Of a stretch of DNA of 28,721 bases, positions 1-7,811 are shown piece by piece; the stretch's first letter is position 1, and each line of letters starts with the position of its first letter. The notes beneath the pieces are model-generated. The model did not search any database and was not told where the DNA came from. It worked only from the letters and a program-made list of their open reading frames with translations. Made by a program: the position numbers and the translations under genes. Source of the stretch: an uncultured Opitutia bacterium (GTDB taxonomy: Bacteria; Verrucomicrobiota; Verrucomicrobiia; Opitutales; UBA953); contig CAIKRN010000009.1 of the NCBI GenBank assembly GCA_903829855.1, positions 1-28,721 of the forward strand. The letters are read 5' to 3'.

Positions 1-893
1 AGGGCGGCGAAGCCTTCGGCGCGACTGACGATTTCTTTGCAGACCGGAATCTCGTGCCACGGGTCTTCGGTGAGCGAGACGCGGACCGTGTCGCCCAAGC
101 CATCGGCGAGGAGCGAACCGATGCCGATGGCGGACTTGATGCGGGCGTCTTCGCCTTCACCGGCCTCGGTCACGCCGAGGTGCAACGGGTAGTCCATGCC
201 GAGGTCCGTCATGCGGGCGGCCGCGAGGCGGTAGGCTTCGACCATCACCTTCGGGTTCGACGACTTCATCGACAGAATCATGTCCTTGAAGCCGTGGGAT
301 TCCGCGATGCGGATGAATTCGAGGGCGGACTCCACCATCCCGTTCGGCGAATCGCCGAAGCGGTTCATGATGCGGTCCGAGAGCGAACCGTGGTTGGTGC
401 CGATGCGGAGCGAACGGCCGAGGGCCTTGGCGCGGAGGACTAGGGGCGTGAAGGCCTCGTGCAGGCGCTCCAGTTCCTCGGCGTAGGCTTTGTCGGTGTA
501 TTCCAGCACCGCGAACTTCTTCTTGTCGGCGTAGTTGCCCGGATTGACGCGGACCTTCTCCACGTGTTCGACGGCTTCCATCGCCGCGACCGGGAGAAAA
601 TGGATGTCGGCGACGAGCGGCTGGTTGAAGCCCGCCGCGCGGAACTGCCGGTGGATGTCCTTCAGCGCGATCGCCGCGGCCTTATTTGGGGCCGTGATGC
701 GGATGATTTCGCAGCCCGCTTCCGCCAGGCGGATGGCTTGGGCGACCGTGGCCGCGACGTCCTCCGTATCGGAGGTCGTCATCGACTGCAGGCGAATCGG
801 ATTTTTTCCGCCCACGGCCACGCTACCCACGTTTACGACGCGGGTGAGGCGGCGGACCGTGCGGTGGCGGGAGGGACAGTAGTCCGAGGACAT
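1..893 (-). CDS. ispG: IspG, 4-hydroxy-3-methylbut-2-enyl diphosphate synthase (partial, 3' end outside window)
   Basis: IspG (GcpE) converts methylerythritol cyclodiphosphate to HMBPP, the penultimate MEP-pathway step, using a [4Fe-4S] cluster. The reading frame starts with ATG at 893 and runs off the left edge after 297 codons, so the C-terminal cluster-binding domain is not visible. The N-terminal TIM-barrel part shows the family segments QSMTTSDTEDV, VADIHFLP, VRVNPGNY, RIGTNHGSLSDRI and GVTEAGEGEDARIKSAIGIG. The spacing and wording around NHGSLSDRIMNRFGDSP match the long IspG type known from Chlamydiae, Bacteroidetes and plants rather than the short E. coli type. It is the last gene of a leftward series with dxr, rseP and a metallo-beta-lactamase-fold gene, 41 bases after the latter. 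No clear Shine-Dalgarno sequence precedes the start. Identity is firm; only completeness is unknown. Confidence 0.95.
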   Translation of the reverse strand, partial: MSSDYCPSRHRTVRRLTRVVNVGSVAVGGKNPIRLQSMTTSDTEDVAATVAQAIRLAEAGCEIIRITAPNKAAAIALKDIHRQFRAAGFNQPLVADIHFLPVAAMEAVEHVEKVRVNPGNYADKKKFAVLEYTDKAYAEELERLHEAFTPLVLRAKALGRSLRIGTNHGSLSDRIMNRFGDSPNGMVESALEFIRIAESHGFKDMILSMKSSNPKVMVEAYRLAAARMTDLGMDYPLHLGVTEAGEGEDARIKSAIGIGSLLADGLGDTVRVSLTEDPWHEIPVCKEIVSRAEGFAA

Positions 894-934
894 GGGGGTA
901 TCTCAACCCCTTTGCCCCAATCCGTCAACGAGCG

Positions 935-1963
935 TCAGAAATCCCAGCGCCAGGTGGACGGAATCCACTGGTAGCCCTGACGGCCATTGGCGGCGACGGT
1001 GCCGAGGCCCGGCCAGGGGAGGTGGAAGCCAAAGGCCCGCTCCTTGGTGACGGCGATTTCGCTGAAGACCTTCTTGCGGGTGGCCACGGCGTTGGCGGGG
1101 TCGTGGTCGAAGTCGATGAACCAGTTCGGGTCTTCGAGCATCAGCACGTGGTTGTGCGCGAGGTCGGAGATGTGCAGGAGCGACTGGCCATCGGACTTGA
1201 TGCGGTAGATCGCATGGCCGTCGGTGTGACCTGGGGCAGCGAGGATGGTAATCGCTCCATCGAGGATCTGGTCGCCATCTTTGTGCATGACCAAGTTCGG
1301 CTGCAGGATGTCGAAGGAGTTACGCACACTCTTGATCATGCCTTTGATGTCGTCGGTGCGGTGGGACTTAGAGAAATCCGGTTCCTTGCCGCGCCAGAAA
1401 TCGATTTCCGTCTGCAGCACGTGCACGGCTGCATTCGGGTAGAGGATGTGGCCCTTGGTGGTGAAGCCACCGATGTGGTCGATGTGCGAATGGCTCAAGA
1501 GGGCGTGCGTAACCTGCTCGGGCTTGATATTGATTTCCGGTGAGGCCATGGCCTGGATGAGCCAGCCCCAGGTGTCGCGTTCCACTGGGCCAAAGCCAGC
1601 GTCGACGAGGATGATTTCTTTGTCCTTACGCAGGAGCAAGATGTTGATGTAGAGCGTGACGTCATCCGGGCGTTCGCCGCTGGCGACGAGGGCCTTCGTC
1701 ATCGCCTCGGTGTCGGACTTCGGGAACATCTTCTTCGTGACGCAGTTCTTGAAGGTGCCGTAGCCGTCGCTGATGGACCACGCTTCGAACTTCCCGATGG
1801 TGAATTTATAGATGTAAGGGTCCGTGATTTTCTTGCGAGGCAGGGCTTTCGCTGCGGCCTGGTCGTAATCGGCGGCAGCCAAGGAGGGTGAGAGGCTGAG
1901 CGCGGCGAGGGTGGCGCCGATGCTGCCTAGGAAGTTGCGGCGGGAGTGGGCGGGTTTTTCCAT
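935..1963 (-). CDS. Tat-exported metallo-beta-lactamase-fold hydrolase
   Basis: A 342-residue zinc hydrolase of the MBL superfamily, probably periplasmic. The N-terminus has a twin-arginine signal (SRRNFLGSIGATLAAL, about residues 7-22) ending near an AAA-D cleavage site. The zinc motif HxHxDH is HSHIDH at about 158-163, followed by PGHTDGH and SDLAHNHV, which supply the later histidine and bridging aspartate, and FHLPWPG near the end. This order is that of the lactonase/quorum-quenching-like MBL group, but the substrate cannot be read from sequence. I chose ATG at 1963 because the signal peptide begins there; an upstream in-frame ATG at 1990 would add nine residues without RBS support. It lies between rseP and ispG on the same strand, 153 bases after rseP, a gap that holds a G-rich repeat. 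The function of this neighbourhood position is unclear. Confidence 0.85.
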   Translation of the reverse strand: MEKPAHSRRNFLGSIGATLAALSLSPSLAAADYDQAAAKALPRKKITDPYIYKFTIGKFEAWSISDGYGTFKNCVTKKMFPKSDTEAMTKALVASGERPDDVTLYINILLLRKDKEIILVDAGFGPVERDTWGWLIQAMASPEINIKPEQVTHALLSHSHIDHIGGFTTKGHILYPNAAVHVLQTEIDFWRGKEPDFSKSHRTDDIKGMIKSVRNSFDILQPNLVMHKDGDQILDGAITILAAPGHTDGHAIYRIKSDGQSLLHISDLAHNHVLMLEDPNWFIDFDHDPANAVATRKKVFSEIAVTKERAFGFHLPWPGLGTVAANGRQGYQWIPSTWRWDF

Positions 1964-2017
1964 GGGGATGTAAGGGGGTGATAGGTGCAAAAATGAGAAT
2001 GTGCAAACGTAACGAAA

Positions 2018-2050
2018 GGGGTAGGGGTAGGGGTGGGGGTAGGGGTAGGG
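2018..2050 (+). repeat. G-tract repeat (GGGGTA units), possible G-quadruplex
   Basis: Six runs of three to five G, separated by T or TA, lie in the gap between the rseP stop and the MBL-fold gene start. Four or more G-tracts with 1-2 base loops fit the usual G-quadruplex pattern on the plus strand, which is the template strand for the leftward genes. The last ten bases (2041-2050) are exactly complementary to 2087-2096, so a 10-bp stem with a 36-base loop could form instead. No T-run follows the stem in the leftward direction, so it is not a standard intrinsic terminator. Confidence 0.7.
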
Positions 2051-2116
2051 CCAGAAAGGTCCTCATTTCTCCCTCTTGCTTGGCTTCCCTACCCCTGCGA
2101 GCCCTTCAGGCCGCGC

Positions 2117-3958
2117 TCACTTCTTTGAGCTGAAGTCTTGTTCCTTGTAGACGTGGCGCTCGAGCAGCTGCTGTTTGAGCTGGCGGTCGCTATCACCGGA
2201 GCAGCGGCGGACGTCGTGCAAGATGATGTAGGCCATCAGCGAGAGCAGCAGGCCCATGAACGTGTACTGCAGAATGATGACCGCCTTGTTATTGAGGATG
2301 CCCTTCGTGTAGCGCTGGATCGTGGCGATGAGCATGTGGCCGCCGTCGAGTACTGGAATGGGCAGGAGGTTGAGCACGGCCAGGTTGAGGTTGATGAGCA
2401 CCGTGAACCAGAGCACACGGCGGATATCCTCGGAGAGATTATAGTAGGTCTTCGTAATCGAAATCACCGACGCCAATTGCTTGACCTGGATGTCGGAACC
2501 GCGATCAAAGAGGCGACCGAGCGTGGTGAAGGTCGATTTTACGATGCCCGAGCAGGTTTCCCAGGGGTTGCGGTAGACGAGTTCGGTTTTGGAAACGAAG
2601 AAGGTGCCAATCTGGGCGTGTTGCGTGGGTTGTTTATCGACGGCTTTGGCATTAGGGAGGGTGAGGTTCCCCGTATCGCCATTGGCGCGCTTCCAGTAGA
2701 GCGTCAGGCTGCGCGCGGTCTTGCCGACGGCCGTTGCCAGGTCTTCGCGGGAGCGGATGGCGACGATCTGGGTGGTGCCATCAATCTTGTCGACGATTGT
2801 GCCAATCTTTAAGGTGTCGGCTAGGGCCGGATCTTCGGGAGAGATGCCGAAGACCATGAGTTGGTCGCGCTTGGCCTCGGGGTCTTTGCTGAGGATGTCG
2901 CGCGTGACTGGTAGGAGGATGAGCAGGTGGGGATGGGCCTCATCGCCGTAGCTGATGGCGCTGACGGGGTTGACGGTCGTGTTCACCTTGGGGGTGATAA
3001 TGACCTTCGTGCTGACGCCGCCTTCGCGTTCGACGAGCAGGGTGCGCGGCTTGGCGCCACCCTTGCGGAGTAGTTCGCGGAATTCGATGGTGTTATTGAG
3101 CGGCGTACCGTCGATGGAGAGGATGCGATCCATGGCCTGCAGACCGGCTTTTTCGGCCGGTGAGTTCGGGGCGGGCTGACCGATAATGACGTCGGTGCGG
3201 GGTTGGATGCCAGCCACGCGCACCCGGTCGCCGGATTGGGCATTGAGTTCTACGCGGGCGGGTTGCACGACAATCTCCATCTCTTTTCCATCGCGCTCGA
3301 TCCGGAACGTGGCGGTGGGGTTGGCTTGCGAGTCTTTGCGATTCCCGAGCATCACCGCTTCGGAGATCTGATTGAAGTTCGTCATGACGTTATCGTCAAC
3401 CGCGAGGACTTTATCGCCGGAGCGAAGTCCTGCCTTGAAGCCGGGGCCAGGTACCATGTTGCCAAGTCCGAGTTCGGCGAGGTGGCCGGAGCTCGTCACG
3501 ATTTGCTCGGGCACATAGCCAATAACGGTGCTGGCCGAGCCTTCGGCAACGGGCATGCCGATGACCCAGAGGATACAGGCGAGGGCGAACGCGAAGATGA
3601 CGTTGAAGACCGCGCCCATCACCGAGACGATCATCTTGTCCGCGTAGGAAATCTTCGGAAGCTTTTCCGCTTCTTCGCTGCTGGCTCCTTCGATGCCTTC
3701 CATCTCGGCGAGCTGGGGTAGGGCGACATAGCCACCGAGGGGAATAATGGAAATGCGGTAATCGACGCCGTCCTTACCGGTCCAGCCAAACAAGCGCGGG
3801 CCGAACCCGATCGAGAAGCGTTCAATCTTCAGGCCGCGTTTGCGGGCGGCGAGGAAGTGTCCGAGCTCGTGGACGAAGATGGAGCCCCCAAAGAAGATGG
3901 CCACCAAGGCGATGCCCTTGATGGAGCTGAGGAGGTCGCCGAAAGAAAGATTATCCAT
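2117..3958 (-). CDS. rseP: RseP-type site-2 intramembrane metalloprotease
   Basis: RIP metalloproteases cut membrane-bound anti-sigma factors and remnant signal peptides within the inner membrane. The first transmembrane segment carries the zinc motif HELGH at residues 30-34 (FVHELGHFLAARKRG). The third zinc ligand is in NLLPIPVLDGGHML, about 530-543, followed by the last membrane segment near 560-580. Between them are PDZ-like segments around 165-205 (GPGFKAGLRSGDKVLAVDD) and 245-315 (NSPAEKAGLQAMDRILSIDG), plus a weaker third one around 370-435 (PALADTLKIGTIVDKIDG). At 613 residues it is well above the roughly 450 of E. coli RseP, and the extra length sits in the periplasmic part. It starts 26 bases after dxr on the same strand, matching the common dxr-rseP linkage. 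The ATG at 3958 has no evident Shine-Dalgarno sequence. Confidence 0.93.
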   Translation of the reverse strand: MDNLSFGDLLSSIKGIALVAIFFGGSIFVHELGHFLAARKRGLKIERFSIGFGPRLFGWTGKDGVDYRISIIPLGGYVALPQLAEMEGIEGASSEEAEKLPKISYADKMIVSVMGAVFNVIFAFALACILWVIGMPVAEGSASTVIGYVPEQIVTSSGHLAELGLGNMVPGPGFKAGLRSGDKVLAVDDNVMTNFNQISEAVMLGNRKDSQANPTATFRIERDGKEMEIVVQPARVELNAQSGDRVRVAGIQPRTDVIIGQPAPNSPAEKAGLQAMDRILSIDGTPLNNTIEFRELLRKGGAKPRTLLVEREGGVSTKVIITPKVNTTVNPVSAISYGDEAHPHLLILLPVTRDILSKDPEAKRDQLMVFGISPEDPALADTLKIGTIVDKIDGTTQIVAIRSREDLATAVGKTARSLTLYWKRANGDTGNLTLPNAKAVDKQPTQHAQIGTFFVSKTELVYRNPWETCSGIVKSTFTTLGRLFDRGSDIQVKQLASVISITKTYYNLSEDIRRVLWFTVLINLNLAVLNLLPIPVLDGGHMLIATIQRYTKGILNNKAVIILQYTFMGLLLSLMAYIILHDVRRCSGDSDRQLKQQLLERHVYKEQDFSSKK

Positions 3959-3984
3959 GATGAAAGGGGTGGTGGTGGGTTATC

Positions 3985-5154
3985 TCAGCGGGCGAGGTCG
4001 AGGGCGAGCCTCGAGGTGATGGCGCGGGCTTCGGCATCGATGGCGAGAACTTCCTCGAGCGAGGCGGGTTCTCGCGCTGGTAGGGCGGCCAAGGCCTGCG
4101 CCACCAGCTCGGCGATACTGATAAAAAGGAGTTTTCCAGCCATGAATTCGGCCACGGCGACCTCGTTGGCCGCATTGAAAATAGCCGGGGCAGTGCCTCC
4201 GGTGGTAGCGGCGGCCCGAGCCAGGCCGAGGCAAGGGTAGCGGGCGGGGTCGGGGGGCGACATCGTCAGGGCGAGCGTCTGAGCCAGATCAAGCCGGGGG
4301 GCGGGGCAGGGTAGTCGGCGCGGGAAGAGTAAGCAGTCTTGAATGGGGTAGGCCATCGAGGGTGGCGAGAGTTGGGCCTGCATGCTGCCGTCGGTGAGCG
4401 TGATCAGCGAATGGATGATGCTCTGCGGGTGAATGACGACGTCGATGCGATCGGTCGGCAGTTCGAAAAGCCAGCGGGCCTCGATCAGTTCGAGCCCCTT
4501 GTTCGCCATCGTGGCGGAATCAATGGTCACCTTCGGGCCCATGTCCCAGTTGGGATGCTTGAGCGCTTGCGCGAGGGTGACGTTCTTTAGTTCGGCGAGT
4601 GGCGTGTCGCGGAAGGCGCCGCCAGAGGCCGTTAAGACAAGGCGGGCGATGTCGGCCGACGGTTTGTCGCGGAGGAGTTGGTGGATTGCATTGTGCTCGC
4701 TGTCGACGGGCAGTAGGCGGGAGCCGGAAGCACGGGCGGTCTCGGTGACGAATTTACCGGCGAGAACGAGAATTTCTTTGCTCGCGAGGGCTACGTCCTT
4801 CTTGGCGCGGAGCGCTGCGAGGGTCGGCCCAAGGCCCGCCGTCCCGACGACGGCGGAGACGACCATCGCGACTTCTGGGAGGCAGGCGATTTCAGTCAGC
4901 CCGGCGGTGCCTTCCAAGATGCGGGTGCCGGCGGGAAAAGCGCCCGAGGCGCGGGCTTCGGCGGCGGCGACCGGGTCAGCGAGGGCAATGGTCCCGACGT
5001 TGAATTCTTTGGCGGGGCCGACGAGCTCGCGCCAGCGCGAGTGGGCGGCCAGGCCGGCGACGCGGAGGTGGGACGGATGCGCCCTAACGACGCTCAGGGT
5101 GGTCGTGCCGATGGAGCCGGTGGCTCCGAGGATGGCGATAGCCTTGGCTTCCAT
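3985..5154 (-). CDS. dxr: 1-deoxy-D-xylulose 5-phosphate reductoisomerase
   Basis: Dxr catalyses the NADPH-dependent rearrangement and reduction of DXP to MEP, the committed step of the MEP pathway in the cytoplasm. The N-terminus has the dinucleotide-binding motif ILGATGSIG (8-16). The metal-binding active site is VDSEHNAIHQ with D151 and E153, and TIDSATMANKGLELIEA (from 210) gives the third acidic ligand near E222. The segment HPQSIIHSLITLTDGS and the C-terminal domain are also typical. The length, 389 residues, is normal. It is the first gene of the leftward dxr-rseP series and is divergent from queF across 123 bases. A short inverted repeat, ATGCAC/GTGCAT (5153-5158 and 5165-5170), overlaps the start codon; its meaning is doubtful. 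Confidence 0.97.
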   Translation of the reverse strand: MEAKAIAILGATGSIGTTTLSVVRAHPSHLRVAGLAAHSRWRELVGPAKEFNVGTIALADPVAAAEARASGAFPAGTRILEGTAGLTEIACLPEVAMVVSAVVGTAGLGPTLAALRAKKDVALASKEILVLAGKFVTETARASGSRLLPVDSEHNAIHQLLRDKPSADIARLVLTASGGAFRDTPLAELKNVTLAQALKHPNWDMGPKVTIDSATMANKGLELIEARWLFELPTDRIDVVIHPQSIIHSLITLTDGSMQAQLSPPSMAYPIQDCLLFPRRLPCPAPRLDLAQTLALTMSPPDPARYPCLGLARAAATTGGTAPAIFNAANEVAVAEFMAGKLLFISIAELVAQALAALPAREPASLEEVLAIDAEARAITSRLALDLAR

Positions 5155-5277
5155 GCACGCGTGGGTGCATTGGAGGCAACCGCGGGACTGCCCTGAGGCA
5201 AGCAGGTTTCAGGGCGAAGACGGCGACTAGCTCCGTTCAACGCTTGTCTCTTTCAGCGGGAATGGTTGCCTGTCCGT

Positions 5278-5691
5278 ATGGCCACTCAGCCTCAGGACCT
5301 CAGCGGGCTCTCCCACCTCGGGAATACCCAAAACAAGCCCCAGCAGACGCTGGAGACCTTCCCGAACCGCAACGCGGGCCGAAATTACTTTGTCGAGCTC
5401 TCGACGGAGGAGTTCACCTGCCTGTGTCCGGCGACCGGCCAGCCTGATTTCGCCAAGATCACGATTCGCTACGTGCCTGGACCGCGCATCGTCGAATCGA
5501 AGTCCCTCAAGCTTTATTTCTGGAGCTATCGCCAGCAGGGGATGTTCCATGAGCACCTGACGAACAAGATCCTCGACGACCTCGTCGCGGCGCTCGATCC
5601 GATCTGGTGTGAAGTTACCGGCGCCTTCGGCGTCCGCGGTGGCATCGGGATCACGGTGCGCGCCGAGCACGGCAAGAAGCCTCAGCCGTGA
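5278..5691 (+). CDS. queF: NADPH-dependent 7-cyano-7-deazaguanine (preQ0) reductase
   Basis: QueF reduces preQ0 to preQ1 in queuosine tRNA modification. The 137-residue protein is the short, single-domain (Bacillus-like) type. The catalytic cysteine is C50 in TCLCPATGQPDF, with the conserved aspartate D57. The QueF motif follows as ESKSLKLYFWSYR (73-85), then the FHEHLTNKI segment. I chose the ATG at 5278 because the conserved part follows closely; an ATG at 5266 would add only four residues. The stop overlaps the GTG start of xerC by four bases (GTGA), so the two are probably translated in a coupled way. No other queuosine genes are in the window, and the upstream gap shows no recognisable preQ1 riboswitch. 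Confidence 0.95.
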   Translation: MATQPQDLSGLSHLGNTQNKPQQTLETFPNRNAGRNYFVELSTEEFTCLCPATGQPDFAKITIRYVPGPRIVESKSLKLYFWSYRQQGMFHEHLTNKILDDLVAALDPIWCEVTGAFGVRGGIGITVRAEHGKKPQP

Positions 5692-6629
5692 GCCGTCGCC
5701 CCGTCCAAGAAGAAGACGGGGAGCCGACGGATTGGCCGGGTTCGGCCTTGGTGTCTGATTTTCTGACGCGGCAGCTAGCTGGTCGACGGCTGGCCGCGCG
5801 GTCGTGCCTCACCTACGGACGCTCGCTCAAAGGCTTTGCCTTGTGGATGAAATCGAACGGCGGCTGGGATGGCGATTGGTCAAAACTCACGGCGCGGCAT
5901 CTGCGGGATTTTGTCATCGAGCGTCAGGCGACCCACAATCGCCGGTCGGTGCATAATCAGGTCTCCGCCCTGCGCGCCTTTCTGTCCGACTTGCGTGAGC
6001 GCGGCGGCATCACCACCACGCCCGCGGCGGGCCTCGTGCTCCCGAAGCTCCCGCGGTCGTTGCCGAAATTCCTCACTGAAGCGCAGACGGATACTCTGAT
6101 GGATAGCGCGGAGGCGACGGAGGGAGATTCTCCGCAGACGCTCGCCCGCGATATGGCGATTTTGGAACTCCTTTATGGGGGCGGTCTGCGAGTGTCGGAA
6201 CTTTGCGGTATGAGTGGAGGTGATCTCGATCTGGGCAGCGGACTCGTGCGGCTCATGGGCAAGGGCTCTAAGGAGCGCGTCGTCCCTGTGGGCGACAGCG
6301 CAGTGAAAGCCGTTCAGGCATACCTCGCACTGCGTGGTGTGCCTGCGCGAGGGGGTGCACTCCTGTTAGCCGCTCGCGGCGGGCGGCTTCATCCGCGGGC
6401 CGTCCAATTGATGTTAAAGAAGAAGCTGCTCTTGGCCGGATTGCCGGCGGATCTTACTCCGCACAAGTTGCGACACGCCTGCGCGACCCATCTGCTTTCC
6501 AATGGGGCGGACCTTCGTCTGGTGCAGGAGCAACTTGGCCACGCTTCACTTTCGACCACCCAAATCTACACGCACCTTAGTGTCGCCAAGTTGCGCGAGG
6601 TGCATCGTAAGTCGCACCCGCGGGCTTAA
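5688..6629 (+). CDS. xerC: Tyrosine recombinase, XerC-like
   Basis: This 313-residue site-specific recombinase is of the kind that resolves chromosome dimers. An N-terminal SAM-like core-binding domain (about 20-110) precedes the catalytic domain. The full catalytic set is visible: R168 in GLRVSELC, K192 in MGKGSKERVVP, H259 and R262 in HKLRHACATHLL, H285 in LGHASLSTTQ, and the nucleophile Y294 in IYTHLS. Length and residue spacing are those of XerC/XerD rather than phage integrases, and there are no phage genes nearby. The GTG start at 5688 overlaps the queF stop. ispE begins 21 bases downstream, so queF, xerC and ispE look like one transcription unit. A second Xer-type gene begins at 28293; assigning this one as XerC and the other as XerD is an inference. 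Confidence 0.88.
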   Translation: MSRRPVQEEDGEPTDWPGSALVSDFLTRQLAGRRLAARSCLTYGRSLKGFALWMKSNGGWDGDWSKLTARHLRDFVIERQATHNRRSVHNQVSALRAFLSDLRERGGITTTPAAGLVLPKLPRSLPKFLTEAQTDTLMDSAEATEGDSPQTLARDMAILELLYGGGLRVSELCGMSGGDLDLGSGLVRLMGKGSKERVVPVGDSAVKAVQAYLALRGVPARGGALLLAARGGRLHPRAVQLMLKKKLLLAGLPADLTPHKLRHACATHLLSNGADLRLVQEQLGHASLSTTQIYTHLSVAKLREVHRKSHPRA

Positions 6630-6650
6630 GCGCTGATTCGCCTCGCCAGT

Positions 6651-7547
6651 GTGGCGACCGCGAATCATCGTAGCCGTGTGCTCGTCGAAGCCGCCCACGC
6701 GAAGCTGAATCTCACCCTGGCCATCACCGGTCGGCGCGCCGATGGCTTTCATGAGTTGGTGAGCCTCGTCGCTACTATTTCGTTGGCTGATCATCTCGCA
6801 CTGCATCTCGGTCAGCCCTTAGGGATGACGTGTGACGATTCGTCGTTGCCCACCGATGAAACGAATCTCGTGCTCAAGGCGGCCGCGGCTTATCAGCGCC
6901 GTCGACCCGATGCCGTGGTCGGGAGATTTCACCTGACGAAAAAAATTCCACATGGAGCCGGACTGGGGGGCGGAAGTTCCGACGCCGCCGCCGCGCTCCG
7001 ACTCCTGGATCGGGCTGCGGGTGTACCGCTGGGGGTTGCGGCGTTGGAAGCCGTTGCGGCTGAGGTCGGTTCCGACTGTCCTTATTTCATCCGTAGCCAA
7101 TCCGCGATCATGCGGGGCAGGGGAGAGCGTCTGGAAATATTATCCGAAGCGCCCCGCCGGGCTTTGGTTGGGCGGAGGGTTTTGATTATTAAGCCGCCGT
7201 TCGGCGTTCCTACACCCGAGGCTTACGGATTGCTGGCGAAGGCGGGGGTTTATCGTGCACCGGCCAAGGCGGAGGCCGAATTGGCCGCTTGGGTTGCCCA
7301 GCCCGCCGCGGATCCCTCTCTTATCGGGAATGATTTGGAGGCCCCCGTCTCTGGGAAGCACTTGGCCTTGCCGGTCGCTAGGGATGAAATCGCCCAAAAA
7401 ACGGGTGTCCGTTTTCGTCTGACCGGGAGCGGTAGTGCCTGTTTTGCTTTCGTCTCGGAGGGTTTCGAGCCCACAGGCGTGCATTCGGCTTGTGTGGCGG
7501 CCTGGGGGCCGGGAGCTTGGCTGGCGGACGCTGTTATTTCGGGTTAG
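6651..7547 (+). CDS. ispE: 4-diphosphocytidyl-2-C-methyl-D-erythritol kinase
   Basis: IspE phosphorylates CDP-methylerythritol in the MEP pathway, which connects it to dxr and ispG in this window. It is a GHMP kinase: K18 in HAKLNLTLAITGRRADGFHE near the N-terminus, the glycine-rich ATP loop GAGLGGGSSDAAAALRLL (102-119), and the likely catalytic D142 in GSDCPYF. A later segment, PTPEAYGLL, and the C-terminal LTGSGSACFAF glycine motif are also typical. The length is 298 residues from a GTG at 6651. A second in-frame GTG at 6678 is also plausible and would leave seven residues before AKLNL. Neither start has a convincing Shine-Dalgarno sequence. The gene follows xerC by 21 bases and is followed by the bL38-like gene. 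Confidence 0.95.
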   Translation: MATANHRSRVLVEAAHAKLNLTLAITGRRADGFHELVSLVATISLADHLALHLGQPLGMTCDDSSLPTDETNLVLKAAAAYQRRRPDAVVGRFHLTKKIPHGAGLGGGSSDAAAALRLLDRAAGVPLGVAALEAVAAEVGSDCPYFIRSQSAIMRGRGERLEILSEAPRRALVGRRVLIIKPPFGVPTPEAYGLLAKAGVYRAPAKAEAELAAWVAQPAADPSLIGNDLEAPVSGKHLALPVARDEIAQKTGVRFRLTGSGSACFAFVSEGFEPTGVHSACVAAWGPGAWLADAVISG

Positions 7548-7600
7548 TTTCGGCTTTACTGTCGGCCGAGGGGTCGCCAAGTTGCGAGTCACTATCACCC

Positions 7601-7699
7601 ATGGGAAGCCTCAAGAAGAAGCGTCGTCTGAAGATGAACAAGCACAAGCGCCGCAAGCGCTCGAAGGAAAATCGCCATAAGAAGCGTCTCTGGGGCTGA
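7601..7699 (+). CDS. Very short AURKAIP1/COX24-domain protein, bL38-like ribosomal protein
   Basis: A 32-codon gene encodes an extremely basic peptide that begins MGSLKKKRRLKMNKHKRRK and ends in ENRHKKRLWG. The pattern of K/R-rich stretches with MNKHKRRKR and NRHKKR is that of the AURKAIP1/COX24 domain, related to mitochondrial mS38. A bacterial form has been described in Flavobacterium ribosomes as bL38. I infer that it binds rRNA in the ribosome. The start is ATG at 7601 with no Shine-Dalgarno sequence. It lies 53 bases after ispE and 22 bases before a strong intrinsic terminator, so it is probably the last gene of the queF-xerC-ispE unit. The size and composition make chance unlikely, but the assignment rests on motif memory. 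Confidence 0.8.
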   Translation: MGSLKKKRRLKMNKHKRRKRSKENRHKKRLWG

Positions 7700-7721
7700 T
7701 TAACCCCACCTACGGAACGAA

Positions 7722-7754
7722 CCGGGCGGCCCAAAAGGCCGCCCGGCTCTTTTT
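7722..7754 (+). terminator. Intrinsic terminator after the bL38-like gene
   Basis: A perfect 10-bp GC-rich stem (7722-7731 with 7737-7746) has a five-base loop CAAAA and is followed by CTCTTTTT. It would end the rightward queF-xerC-ispE-bL38 transcript and separate it from rpmG, whose start codon is 57 bases further on. Confidence 0.92.
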
Positions 7755-7811
7755 CGGGCTTGCTCCGACCGAGACCGTTCCCAAACCTCAACCTTCCAAC
7801 CGACACAAACC

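Noticed and set aside
2138..2812. Open frame of 224 codons antisense to rseP
   Set aside because: It is a shadow of the rseP coding frame, which has the HELGH and LDGG motifs.
5153..5170. Short inverted repeat ATGCAC/GTGCAT at the dxr start as an operator
   Set aside because: Six-base arms are expected often by chance and nothing else supports a regulator site.
4433..5230. Long open frame of 265 codons antisense to dxr
   Set aside because: It mirrors the dxr gene in a GC-rich region; the translation is rich in Ser/Arg/Ala without any family pattern, whereas dxr on the other strand is unmistakable.
5155..5277. preQ1 riboswitch upstream of queF
   Set aside because: I could not find the conserved preQ1 aptamer core or an expression-platform hairpin in this short gap.
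5688..6629. Phage or integron integrase
   Set aside because: Length, residue spacing and chromosomal housekeeping neighbours fit XerC; there are no phage genes, attachment sites or cassette arrays.
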